Below, piece by piece: positions 1-9,800 of a stretch of DNA of 12,714 nucleotides (position 1 is the stretch's first letter; the number at the start of each line of letters is the position of its first letter). A model generated the notes under the pieces. That model was not told where the DNA came from. It was given only the letters and a program-made list of their open reading frames with translations, and made no database searches. Source of the stretch: Auxenochlorella pyrenoidosa (taxonomy: Eukaryota > Chlorophyta > Trebouxiophyceae > Chlorellales > Chlorellaceae). Position numbers and translations under genes: made by a program. The stretch spans positions 380,672 to 393,385 of the forward strand of contig KQ482041.1 of the NCBI GenBank assembly GCA_001430745.1. The letters run 5' to 3'.

Positions 1-1536
1 CGCCCGCCGGCGCCGGCGCCGCCCTCGCCCTCGCGGTACAGCCGGCGCTTGGTGTAGTTGTGGAAGGGGTGGGTGCCCTCGAAGCGCTGCCACGCGGCCG
101 CCAGCAGCGCCAGGCGCTGCGCGTCGTGCTGCCCGCCGTCCAGCGCCAGCCCCAGCGCGGCGGCGGGCAGGTAGTAGGAGTAGGTGCGGCGGATGCACTC
201 GCTGCGCGCGTTCCAGCTCTTGCTGACGCGCTGGATGGAGAAGACGCGCACCTGGCGGGGGGGGGGAGGGGGGGGAGACAGTGGGAACCTGGGGCAGCGA
301 AGAGGGTGCCCGGGGCAGGGCACAGGTTGCCGCTGGCCTTCAGTCCGTAGCCCATGGAGGAAGCACACACAGCTGGCGAGCCTTCCTGCAAAACGCGTGT
401 TCAGGCTCACAGCACAGCACCTAAGGCCCTCAGCAATGCTGTGCATGTATGCTGCAGCACAGCAGCCAGCACAGTCGCACGCCAAGGCCTGCACCCCCCA
501 CCCCCCCACCCCACCCCCCGCCCACACACCTCGGGCGGCAGGTGCGCGTTGATGGCGGCGGCCAGCTCTGCGCCCTCCGGGTCGCTGTCAAAGCTCTCCG
601 GGCGCACCTCCATCTTCAGGCCGACCACGGTGGCCAGCGAGTGCACGCTCTTGTCGGTGCGGCTGCTGCGGCTCCAGCCCACCTGCGGGTGGGGAGGGGC
701 GAGGCTGGCCTGGGCAGGGAGCGCAGTGACCGCAGCAGCGCCCAGCGGGCCCGCCCGCCCCAGCGAGCTTGGGCCAGGCCGCCGGCACAGCCCAGGCCTG
801 AAGCCGTCCAGACGCAGTCACAACCAGCCCGCGCTGGGTCCTGGGCCCTTCCCTCTGTCATACAGGCGCGCGGGCGCGCAGCCCTGCAGGTGAACAAACC
901 GCACCTTGCTCAGCTGGCCGCGGTTGGATGGCAGGATGCCGCCGGCTCGGAAGATGGCCTCCTCCAGCGCATCCTCCACGGTGGCCTCGGGGGCGGCTGC
1001 CAGCGGCAGAGCCTGGTTGGGCTGCATCTGCAGGCCTGCAGGGGCGGGGGGGCCAGGGGCGGGAGCAAGCAGGTCGGGCTGGCGTGTACCACCCAACAGG
1101 ACAGCACAGGGCACTGGCCTGGTGCCCTGCTCGCAGGCCAACTGCGCGGGAGGCGGGCTGGATCGCTCATGACGGGCATGCAAGGGCAGCGGGCTAAGAT
1201 GGAGCCGTGCCGGCGGGTGCCCAGCGAGTGCGTACCTCGGTACTCAGTGCCTTCGTAGCCGATGAACAGCGCTACCTTGCGCTTGCCAACGCGCTGCGAG
1301 GCTTCACTGGGCCCTGCCGGCTGTCCTACATTTCCAGCCTTCTCCTCCGCTGCCGCTGCCTGCTGCTCCGCCGCTGCCGGTCGATGCTGCCTGCTGCCGG
1401 CATGCAAGTGGTGCCGCAGGTGCGCAGCAGTGCTGCTCAGGCTGCCAGATGCTGCGCTTGGCCTGCGCCCTGCGAGAAACACAGAAGGGCGAACCCAGGC
1501 GGCTGTTGCCGCCTGCCTGGCTGCGGTAACCTGCAT
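1..1536 (-). CDS. tRNA pseudouridine synthase, TruA/PUS1 family (3' end outside window)
   Basis: Isomerises uridine to pseudouridine in tRNA. Exons on the minus strand: 1536-1236, 1035-905, 682-530 and 251 to the window edge; phases 1, 0, 0 join cleanly, giving 278 residues so far. Seen: the N-terminal strand [15 protein letters not shown] (about 87-101) followed by LQMQPN; the catalytic loop [10 protein letters not shown] with the family's catalytic Asp at about 154; the block RTYSYYLPA; and [13 protein letters not shown] (about 252-264), typical of the eukaryotic PUS1-like branch. The first 86 residues are Ala/Arg/Ser-rich with few acidic residues and could be an organelle transit peptide (inference). 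The start at 1536 is the only in-frame Met before the conserved core. The end seen in the window is a Gly/Ala-rich insert after the last conserved block; the C-terminal part is missing. Which tRNA positions it modifies cannot be told. Divergent from the ADP-ribosylglycohydrolase gene. Confidence 0.9.
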
Positions 1537-1733
1537 TGTAGCACTGTCAAGTTATGTTTGGATGTGCGAAAGCTGCCATGCATGGAACAGGATCCGGTTG
1601 GCACTTGCCAGGGTGGCTGCCTTGCCGAGAGCCTTACAAAGCGATCCACCGCCTTTCCTGCACCTAGAAATAGTGAAGGAGGTGCCCACAGGCCTCCGAT
1701 CACTCAAACAGTACTGCCGAACGACCCGAAACG
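1537..1733. promoter_or_regulatory. Shared divergent promoter region, pseudouridine synthase / ADP-ribosylglycohydrolase
   Basis: Only 197 bp separate the two divergent start codons (1536 minus, 1734 plus), so both promoters and 5' UTRs must lie here or overlap the neighbouring exons. I see no clear TATA box. A 10-bp perfect palindrome CCATGCATGG sits at 1576-1585 and contains the CATGCATG (RY-like) core that plant B3-domain factors bind; its role here is only a guess. Confidence 0.5.
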
Positions 1734-3685
1734 ATGGCGGCACTGCCGGCTGAGCTCCAGGCGGGCCTGGACCGGGCCGCAGGCGCCTTTATCGGAGCAG
1801 CAGTTGGGGATGCAGGTATGTATACGACATCGCCACCAGAATATTGCCTGTGCTGTGCATCAGCGTTTGAACTGTGTGCGGCCTGCTAGCTTAAATCTAC
1901 TGCTGGGCAGCCTGTGCTGCTGGCTTCCGATTCAAATGGTTGATGTACAGACAGTTATCTGCTGTGAGCTGCCGCTGTTTTGCTGGGGGGCATGTTGTGA
2001 ATGTCTGCTCCCTATGTCGCCCTTCTGCATCCCCCCCTACCCCCACCCCCACCCTTCCACGACACCAGTCGGAGCGTTCCTGGAGTTCCGGGATTTTATT
2101 CACCCCAGGGATGTGGAGACGGCGCTGACATTGCCAGGAGGAGGGTGCTGGAATGTTGGTAAGTTTCTTTGCCGCCGGGCCAGAGCCATCAGGCACAGGG
2201 GCTGACCCTCCTGTGTAGCAGGCATCCGAAAGACAGGCCCTGCGGGCGCGGGCAAGCTTATGTGCATGCCTACATGTAAATTGTGTCTATGAACATGAGG
2301 GCGTGACTTTTGACCTGCCTGGCAGGGCCTGGGCAGATCACTGATGACACGGAGCTGGCGCTCTGCCTGGCTGGCGGGCTGGCAGGTCACCCACCCAGCG
2401 CTGGCTTCCCGGCAGACTCTGTGGCCCAGCGGTATGCCTGGTGAGCCGGGACGGCCCCGTGGGTGCTGGCATTTGGGGGTCTCCCTGTTTTGGCACCTAA
2501 CTTGAATCTGCTTGCCCATGGTGTGCAAGCTGTGGTCCCCAGCCAGCCATAGGCATTTGTGAACCCCCTTCCTGTTGCAACCTTCCACGTTGCGCGCACG
2601 CCTGTTCTAGCCTCACAACCCTCCCCACACTCCTTGCCAGGTGGTTCAACGCCAGCCGCCCCTTTGACGTCGGCATGGCCACTCGCCAAGCCTTCTCGCT
2701 GCAGCACTTCTCCCAGGCCTCGGGCTTCGCAGCGCGCGTGCAGGCCAACGCGGCGGCAAACGGGAGCAGCAAGTCCAATGGCGCAACCATGCGGGCCACT
2801 CCCTTGGCGATCTGGGCGCACCGCTTGGACTCTGCAGCGGTGGCGGCTGCGGCCGCTGATGACGCCTCGCTCTCCCACCCCAGCCAGGCCTGCCAGCACG
2901 CCAACGCTGCGTACGTGCTGGCCTGCGCAGCCCTCATTCGCGCCCCCGGGGACGCAGCGGCGGCGCTGGCGGCGGCAGAGGGCTGGGCGCAGCGGCATGC
3001 CTGCGCCGAGGTGCAGGGCTGGCTGGCAGAGGCGCGCGACGACGCTGCCATGGGGGGCTACGATGCCGCGCCACAGATGGGTGAGCGCAGCTGTGTCTAG
3101 CTTTGTCCCTGCAGGCCCACAGCATGTGCTTTTGCATGGCTTGCTGGATGTCTGAAGTGATGCATGGTCGCAGCTCCTCCCCCCACCGGCGCATCGGTGC
3201 AGGCTTCATCAAGCACGCTCTCTGCCTGGCCTTCTACCACCTGCGCCGGCGCTCCGGCTTCATCGAGGGCATGCGCCACACGCTGCTGGCCGGGGGCGAC
3301 ACAGGCGCGCGGTGGCCGCAGGGTGTTGGCGTGATGGCGGTGCAAAAGCGACATTGCCCAGGGCTCGCGGCTTCACGCGTGGTACTGCTGCCCTTGCCGC
3401 ATGACCGCGCGCAGCTTCCGCCCCCTCCCCCCCTCCCCTGCTGCAGACACCAACGCCGCAATCGTGTGTGGCCTGCTGGGCGCGCTGCACGGCGCGTCTG
3501 CCATCCCCGCAGAGCTGCGCCAAAAGGTGCAGGGCTTTGAGGCGCGCCCCGGCGGCGCCTGGCCCGCTCGCCCCGATGCGCTGTGGGGCGGCCAGCTGGC
3601 TCCCCTGGCGGAGCAGCTGTACAGCGAGGCGGTGCGAGATGCAGAGGGGCCTGCAGCCCCAGGGGCAGCGCTGCACCAAGGGTAG
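1734..3685 (+). CDS. ADP-ribosylglycohydrolase family protein (DraG/ARH-like), complete
   Basis: Predicted to hydrolyse ADP-ribose from protein or small-molecule adducts using a two-Mg centre (PF03747 fold). Exons: 1734-1815, 2069-2158, 2326-2440, 2641-3080, 3203-3304, 3447-3685; total 1068 nt, 355 residues plus TAG, a normal family length. Motifs in order: GAAVGDAVGAFLEF (21-34); ITDDTELA with metal ligands T63, D64, D65; SNGATMR (141-147); SHPSQAC; GFIKHAL (243-249); and GGDTDTNAA with ligands D275, D277 and T278. All metal ligands are present, so the enzyme should be active. The set of motifs resembles the bacterial-type ADP-ribosyl-[dinitrogen reductase] hydrolase branch more than animal ARH1; in a eukaryotic alga there is no nitrogenase to regulate, so the true substrate is unknown. 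No targeting peptide is evident; likely cytosolic or nuclear. The last intron (3305-3446) starts with GC. A TGTAA signal follows the stop. Confidence 0.92.
3305..3446 (+). other. GC-AG intron 5 of the ADP-ribosylglycohydrolase gene
   Basis: The intron starts GCGCGC after an exonic ACAG and ends CTGCAG. Splicing here joins GGDT to DTNAA and restores the family's metal-binding GGDTDTNA motif in phase 1. Reading on through, or using the GT at 3310, destroys the motif. Confidence 0.85.
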
Positions 3686-3923
3686 CACAGACACCACGCA
3701 ATGGCTTCAGCATCAGCAGCGGTGGCGGCGCTGCAGGAGCTGGCGGGTGGCAGCGGCTCCAGCATTCACCACCGAATGGCCTGCTTTGGGCTGCACCACT
3801 GACTTCCAGGACTGAAATTCTAATGTAAAAGCTTAAAGAAGGCGCGCATCTTGAGTGCAGTCTCTGGAATCATTCAGGAGCTATCCAGCTTCATGCAGCC
3901 AGGCCCTGCTGCCGCCTGTCCCG
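3686..3923. other. Convergent 3' intergenic region
   Basis: Holds the 3' UTRs of the ADP-ribosylglycohydrolase gene (plus) and the dehydrogenase gene (minus), whose stop codons face each other 238 bp apart. A plus-strand TGTAA is present; I find no TGTAA on the minus strand, so the dehydrogenase uses another signal or its 3' end lies inside the neighbour. No coding potential is convincing. Confidence 0.6.
3824..3828 (+). terminator. TGTAA poly(A) signal of the ADP-ribosylglycohydrolase gene
   Basis: TGTAA lies 139 nt after the TAG stop in an AT-richer patch. TGTAA is the usual polyadenylation signal of chlorophyte nuclear genes; cleavage would be expected a little downstream. Confidence 0.6.
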
Positions 3924-6760
3924 CTACCAGCTGAGCTCCACCGTGCGGCAGCCATCCCGCGCCGACTGGTCGACAGCAAACAGCACCCGCTGCGTCAGCT
4001 CAGTGGCCCGCGGCCAAAAGGGGTCTGGCTGCCCGCCCGCCTGGCAGCGCTGCACTAGGCCGGCAAACGTCTCCCACATGTGCGCCTCCTGCGCAGTGGG
4101 CGCCAAGCACAGAGGGTGGGCAGGCTTCTCCAGATCCCGAGCAGGGCGGGAACATGATGATTTGGGCGTGGAAAGGCACAGCCATGGCTCGACAGCGCCC
4201 GGGTCTGGCACCTCCCTCAGCGCGGCTCGTCTCCCGGCAGGGCGCGGCGCGGCAAGCCTGGCGCCCTCACCACGCTGCGCGGCAGGCAGCAGCAGCGCAG
4301 GGGCCTGCCAGGCTGTGCGGCGGCGCGGGGCCGCCCCAGGCGCGCCCACCTGCGGCATGTCCAGGTGGACGGTGACCTCGTCGCGCCGCGTGTCGTCGTA
4401 CGTCTCGTGCTCGCGCAGGCGGTGGTCGCCGGTGACGGTGAAGGCGCAGCGCAGCTCGTGGCGCGGCACCACAAAGTCGTGCAGCTGCACGGTGCCCAGG
4501 GTGCCAGACACCAGCACCTGCTGCGTGAGCGCCGAGTCAAAGCCTGCGGGGGGCACGCGCACGGGCACGGGCGGCGGCAGGTACACCTTTTAATACCACT
4601 CCTCGCATGGCCAGCCAGGGGGCTGGGGGCGACGCCTCCTAGGCAGCGAGCAAGGGCAAGCGGTTGCCCGCGTGCAATGCACGGCAGGAATGTGTTCCGC
4701 CTGCCACAGGTGTGCCGGCACGCAGGCCCCCTGCGTGGCGCGCAGTGCAAGAGCCCAATGCATAACTGCGAGCTGCTACTCACCGCACTGCAGGGTCCCG
4801 CGCCGCCCTCCCGGGAAGAGTACAGTGGCTGCCATGTGCATCGGCACGCCTGCAACCGATTGGATGGCGCAGGCAACAGGTGTGCGACGGGCCTGGGCGA
4901 AAGCAGTGCAAGGAGCTGAGCGGTCCCTGCGGACACCCGCAGTCTCGAGGACATCCACAGTGCAATGGTCAGCTAGTTTCTTTATGTAGCTGGCACTTGC
5001 CTGCATCGTTGTAGACCGCCCCCGGGTGCGCCGTCACGGAGAGCGGCGGCGCCCAGTCGTACGCCCACAGCATGGCGCGCACACTGCGACGGGTGGGCGG
5101 GAGGGTTTGGGTTGGGAGGAACCCTTGACACACTTGGGGGCCTGCGGGAGCAGCCACTCGGGCCCCACTGGAACTCTATTGCAGCCCCCACGTTGAGGCA
5201 GCTGCAGCCGTGCAGCACACCACTGCCGCTGCTGCTGAGGCGCCCTTTCCGTGATCACACTGCAGGATCTGCCCCTGCTGGGCACGCCCCACGAGTGCAG
5301 GGAGGCAGGGCGCACCAGTACCATCCGACATCCCCCAGCGCGCCCGCGGGGTCCAGCCCCGGCTGCACCCGCACATCGCTCCTCAGGAACTCGGCGCTCG
5401 CTGCGGCCAGCAGAGGGCGGCCAACGGGCACGGCGCCACATTTCAAAGCAGCAGGAGGGCCCCAGCATGCTACAGGTGGCTCCTGCCATGCGGGCCAGGC
5501 CAGGGCAGGTTGAGCTGGCCCACGCAAGACTGCCTCAAGCAGCCTGGTCGCGCACACCACCCTCCCGGACTCGCCCCGGAAGAAGAAGGTGGCAGTCACA
5601 TCCGTCAGCTCCCCCACCGCCGCGCTGTCGTGCAGCACAGCAGCCATCCGCTGGGCCCGCGGGTTGTGTGACCACCTGCGCTCAGCGCGGGGGGCAGGAA
5701 AAATATGGTACAGCAGGCACAACGTGGCGCCTTCATGCAAACACGCTGCCAGGCCAGTCGTGGCACTCCCAATTTCGACCACTGAACAGTTCGGGCTGGC
5801 AGCGACCGCCTTGCAACGGGACGCTGCCCACCCCCTTCCCGCCGCCCGCCCACATGGTGCCATCCATCAGCTGCACCCCGGCATCCCGGCAGGCCCGCAG
5901 TATTTCCTCCAGATCTGTGCCGCTCACGGCCACCGGCTTCTCCAGCAGGATGTGCTTGCCCGCGGTGGCGGCGGCCTTCACCCACGGCACGTGCAGGGCC
6001 GAGGGCAGGGCGATGTACACGGCCTGCCAGGGGCGGGTGGGTATGTAGAGGGGTGGGTCGGGGGGGTGGGGGCGGCGTCTCGAGGGGGTGAGGGGGGCGG
6101 CCTCGAGAGGGGGTAGATGGGGCGGCACTCCAGGGTGTGGGCAGTGCGGGGACACGTTGCCAACTCGGTACCTGTGCAGCCCCTTGAAGCAGCTGCCTGA
6201 CGTGGCGCTCAGGCCCCCGCCCACCTGCACACGCGGGTCTGCGATCACGGCCTCATAGCCCTCGTAAGCGCTGGCGCTGGACGACAGCCCCCAGCGCTCC
6301 AGCAGCGCCTCGGCACGTGAGGCGTCCCGGCTGCCCACCGCCACCACTGCAGGCCAAACGGAAAGCCAGGTCGTGAGCGGCAGCAGGCAGTGCGGTTGAT
6401 GCCAGCAGGCAGGCAGATGCCCACCTTCGGCATTACTCGTCATCTTGATTGCCCGGATGTTCTTGTTTGCAATGTTCTGTTACGCCAATGGGGTTTCCAC
6501 AATGGTGGGTTGTGCCTTAGTCAAGGGGCAACACGAACACATGCAGTATGCGCTCACTTCTACTGCTGCGAGGCATACCACACGGCCACAGCGGCGGCGG
6601 CGCTGGCTTCAAGCAATCGACTGGCACCGCGATTGGTCCGCTGGCGTGATCGGCCGATCGCGCAACGATTGAATCATTCCTTCCATTGTCAGCCCACCGC
6701 TGCGCTCAGAACGCCAATCCCGACTCGGGAGCTCGGCATCGCCGAAGCCCCCGTGGCCAT
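3924..6760 (-). CDS. Gfo/Idh/MocA-family NAD(P)-dependent dehydrogenase, plant dihydrodiol-dehydrogenase-like, complete
   Basis: Predicted NAD(P)-dependent oxidoreductase acting on a sugar or diol-like substrate; the exact substrate is unknown. Exons (minus): 6760-6698, 6476-6425, 6346-6225, 6023-5854, 5675-5571, 5396-5316, 5083-5001, 4849-4784, 4543-4350, 4088-3924; 1101 nt, 366 residues, TAG stop, about the length of the land-plant homologues I know. Rossmann start RVGIGVLSAANIANKNIRA spans exons 1-2; VVAVGSRDASRAEALL is the second strand; LLEKPVAV carries the conserved Lys (K108) of the EKP motif; DGTMWSHNPR (133-142) and GALGDVGWY (189-197, Asp193) are diagnostic of the group; GTLGTVQLHDFVVP lies in the C-terminal domain. 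No signal peptide is evident, so likely cytosolic. Intron 7 (4850-5000) is GC-AG. Intron 5 (5397-5570) is stop-free and in frame, so that junction is the least certain. Confidence 0.92.
4850..5000 (-). other. GC-AG intron 7 of the dehydrogenase gene
   Basis: Donor CAG|GCAAGT, the textbook GC-donor consensus; acceptor TTGCAG. Joining the exons in phase 1 gives VYNDAGVPMHMAATVLF, continuous with the family. The nearest GT (two codons further) gives the wrong frame. Confidence 0.88.
5397..5570 (-). other. Stop-free, in-frame intron 5 of the dehydrogenase gene
   Basis: 174 nt (58 codons) with no stop in the gene's frame. Removing it (weak donor GA|GTCCGG, weak acceptor GCGAG) joins FFFRG to DAEFLRSDVRV, aligning with the plant family. 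Retaining it would add a 58-residue Ala/Pro-rich insert without breaking the frame. Confidence 0.6.
6060..6120. repeat. G-rich tract with paired CTCGAG sites in intron 3 of the dehydrogenase gene
   Basis: Plus-strand runs of 5 to 6 G separated by short spacers, with TCTCGAG and CTCGAGA forming 7-bp inverted arms. On the transcript strand it is C-rich. Low-complexity intronic sequence; G-quadruplex potential is on the plus (non-transcript) strand. Confidence 0.5.
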
Positions 6761-6892
6761 GGTTCCTTCTTAAGGACAATAAAGTACGGAAGAGAGGATT
6801 TGCACGCCGGTATGAATGCAGACAAGCAGCCATGAGCCTGTGCTGATCTCCCGCTCGGCGCTGCCTGCCCTCCTGGCCTCCGCCGCCACCAG
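6761..6892 (-). promoter_or_regulatory. Compact tandem intergenic: 3' UTR of IFT70 and promoter/5' UTR of the dehydrogenase
   Basis: Only 132 bp lie between the IFT70 stop (6893-6895) and the dehydrogenase ATG (6760), both on the minus strand. No minus-strand TGTAA is present. The AT-richer stretch around 6770-6800 is the only promoter-like patch. Either the transcripts overlap or the dehydrogenase promoter extends into the last IFT70 exon. Confidence 0.5.
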
Positions 6893-9800
6893 TCATTCGC
6901 TCATCTTCAGCAGCATCGCCCGCAGGCTGCGCGCCTGCCCGCAGATGGTCTGAGGTTGTGCAACATGCAGCACCTCTGCTGCTGCCCCAGAGGACGCGCC
7001 GCCAGGCGCGGCTGCCACCAGGGCGGGCAGCCCTCGGCCCACCACCTCGACATCCTCCAGGAAGGCCAGCAGGTCCGCCACCAGGGCATCCTTCAGCACC
7101 AGCATGTTCTTGGCCACCTGCAAGCATGTGTTGTGTCAACAGTGGAAAGAAGTGCAGGGAGGGCCGCCTGCAAGTTACAGACATACCAGCGCCGATGACG
7201 TGGCAAGCAAACGAAGGCATCTAGTAAGGCAGGTGGGAAGACTGATATGCCACCCGCCACGGGGGGCCCATACAAAAAACATCTGCCCCGCAGTGGAGGC
7301 GACGAGAATGCAACAGCCAAAGCCAGGCAGCTCGCCTGATCCAGCATGGCGACCAGGCACAGCATGACAGCGCGCCAGCGGGGCGTGTCCAGGTGGGCGG
7401 CCAGCGGCTCCAACGAGCGCATCACGCGGGTGATGCCAAACTCAAAGTTGCCTGCAGGGGCGTTGCATTGGATTGAGTTTAAAGTTGTGGTTGAATTCTG
7501 TGATTCGGTGATGGTGCCCTGCTCATGGTGTGTGGGCCCATCACTCAGTGGCCCTCCTCATCTCCCTTGTCCCTCCACCCAGACCCACCCTTGGCGCAGT
7601 AAAGCGTGCCAATAGCCAGGTTGGTCAGCGATAGATGAGGCGGCACAGGCCCGGGTGCGCCGTCACCAGCACCGCCGGCGCCATCCTGACCCGCGCCCGA
7701 GCTGTTGCTGCCAGCTGCCGCCGCCACCTCATCCTCCAGCCTTCGCAGGAGGTCCTCTGCAACCTCGTTCTGGCCGCCCACCACGTGGCAGACGCACAGG
7801 TTGGCCAGCGCCGAGGGCGGCACGTCAAGCAGGGTGCCGCCGGTGCCGGCCGCTCCGCCTGCACTTCCCGCCGCACTCGCCGTGCCCCCTGCACCCGCTG
7901 CACCGGCAAAGTGCTGCACCAGCGACTCGTACAGCTCGGCCGCCTCGCCCAGCTTGCCGGCCTCCTGGGCCACCAGCACGTGGCCCAGGTTCAGGCGCCA
8001 CACCTGCACGCGCATCAGGCAGGCGGGGGGCACGGTCTGAGAGCGGCTGCAGGGAAATAGCAGGGCTGTCAGAGCGCGCAACTGGTCTGGCCTGGGGCAG
8101 GTTCTGAGGCTGGGTGGCTGCTAGAACACAGTGGCTGGGGCCGGCCCCAGTGCGCTGGGGGCAGGTGGCGGCGCAGCGACGGGGAGTAGGCGCCGCCTCA
8201 CCAGGTGGTCGCTGCAGAACTCTGCCGACTGCTGCAGCACCGCCTGGGCACGGCCAAATGCGCCCGCCTCCCAGTGCAGGTGGGCCAGGCTCATGAGCAC
8301 TGCAAGACCATAGGTGGCAGTGGGTTTGTGTCTCCTGTTGAGTATGGAGACTGAAGCCGGATGAGCTCTGCGCGCTGATGGGCCAGGCGGTGGTGCGTGC
8401 ACGCACTCAACGGCACATCCGCCTTGGTGAGGCACAGGTGGCGAGGAGGTGGGCAGGCAACCTGGTCTGCAGAAGAAGCGCTCTGCCCCTTGGATGCAAA
8501 GCAGCCAGGCCAAGCAAACTGCCAGCCCACCACTCCTACCCGGCATGTACACCTCCAGCTCCGCTTCGTACGCCTCCAGCCCAGCCGCTGCAGCGGCATG
8601 GTCCCCGGCCCAGCGCGCATCCTGCACAGCCTTCACCCGCTTGCGCAGCCCCTCGATGTGGCTCCCCGCCAGCTCATCCAGCCTGGCTGCAGCCTCTGCT
8701 GGGCCGTGCTGCATGCGGGCCAGGCAAGCCTCGTACAGGGGCAGCACTGCAGGCGGCACAGTTGCCGCCACCAGCGCAGAGTGCGCGCTGAGCACCTCCT
8801 GTGCCACTTCGGCTCGCTCATGGGCGGTGCCCAGCGCACCACCACCGGGCGCTCCGCTGCCAAAGTCTTCATTGGGCCGGCAGCAGAGCGACAGCAGGTT
8901 GCCGGCCAGCTCCGGGGGGAAGGGCGGGTGCGCCAGCAGGTGCAGCAGCTTGGCCACACCGGCCTGCTTTTGTGTCGCCGACTGGGTGCTTGGCGCTGCT
9001 GCTGGCATGGCCAGCACCACCAGCGCCTGGTTGTGCAGCGTGACAGGGTCCAGCTCGTGCTCCTGTCGTGGTGGCATGTCGCTAAGCGCGGCGCCCGCGC
9101 CTTGCAGCAGGCGGAGGGATGGAAGAGCGTTTGGGGAAGTCGTGAACAACCTGCACCTCTTGTTACTGAGATTGGCCTGCCAGTCACATCTTTGCAAATA
9201 GCATCCAGGCTGGTGCAGGAAGGCAGGCCCCCACCTGCAGGGTTGGCCAGCTGAAGCTCCACGGCCGCCCGCAAGTTGAACGCCTCCACCAGGGCAGTCT
9301 GCTTCAGCTTGGCGCTGTTGCCAACGCTGCGAGCCTGCAGCATGCAGCCACACAGCAAGAGGGAAGATCATCAAAGCATTGTGCAAGAACTGAGGAATGT
9401 GGCATGAGACGCCCAGCCAACCAGGAGTAAACCGTGCTCTTCAGTCCCACTTCTAAACGACCCTGCCTGCGCCCTGCGCCACTTGCCTCCATGCCCTGCG
9501 TCTGCGTGCCGATGCCCAGCTCAGGGTGGCGCTGCACCCCCGCCTCAACTATATCGGCCAGGCTGGCCAGAGCACCTGCAAAGGTTGCAGGTGCAGTTCA
9601 CACAAGAGACCAGCCCGTGGGTGGGGTCCAAAGGCATGCTGCTCGGCGCACGCCACAGTACGCTGCAGCCTCCCTCCCCACCTGCATAGTCGCGCTGCTG
9701 GTACTGGCACACGGCCACCGCGTAGGCCAGCTCCGGCGAGTGCCCGGCCATCTGCGCGGCCACCCTGAACTGCGCTGCAGCCGCCGCGTACTGCCCCTCC

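Noticed and set aside
486..530. C-rich run as a telomere-like or tandem repeat
   Set aside because: It is an irregular homopolymer-rich pyrimidine stretch inside an intron, without a repeat unit.
449..1258. Long plus-strand open frame of about 269 codons
   Set aside because: It is antisense to conserved exons and introns of the pseudouridine synthase; such long open frames arise by chance in GC-rich DNA.
910..1536. Continuous open frame running from pseudouridine synthase exon 1 across its first intron
   Set aside because: Conservation jumps from EYRG straight to LQMQPN, with good GT and CAG sites between; the read-through part matches nothing in the family.
2275..2279. TGTAA inside intron 2 of the ADP-ribosylglycohydrolase gene as a premature poly(A) signal
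   Set aside because: A 5-base match in an intron is expected by chance and downstream exons are plainly conserved.
6648..6659. 12-bp palindrome GATCGGCCGATC as a regulatory site
   Set aside because: It lies within intron 1 of the dehydrogenase gene in GC-rich DNA where such short palindromes are common; nothing else supports a function.
6778..6783. AATAAA as a polyadenylation signal
   Set aside because: It is on the plus strand, where no gene ends; both flanking genes are on the minus strand.
8397..9254. Long plus-strand open frames opposite IFT70 exon 7
   Set aside because: The minus strand carries strong IFT70 conservation; the plus-strand peptides show low-complexity composition and no recognisable domain.
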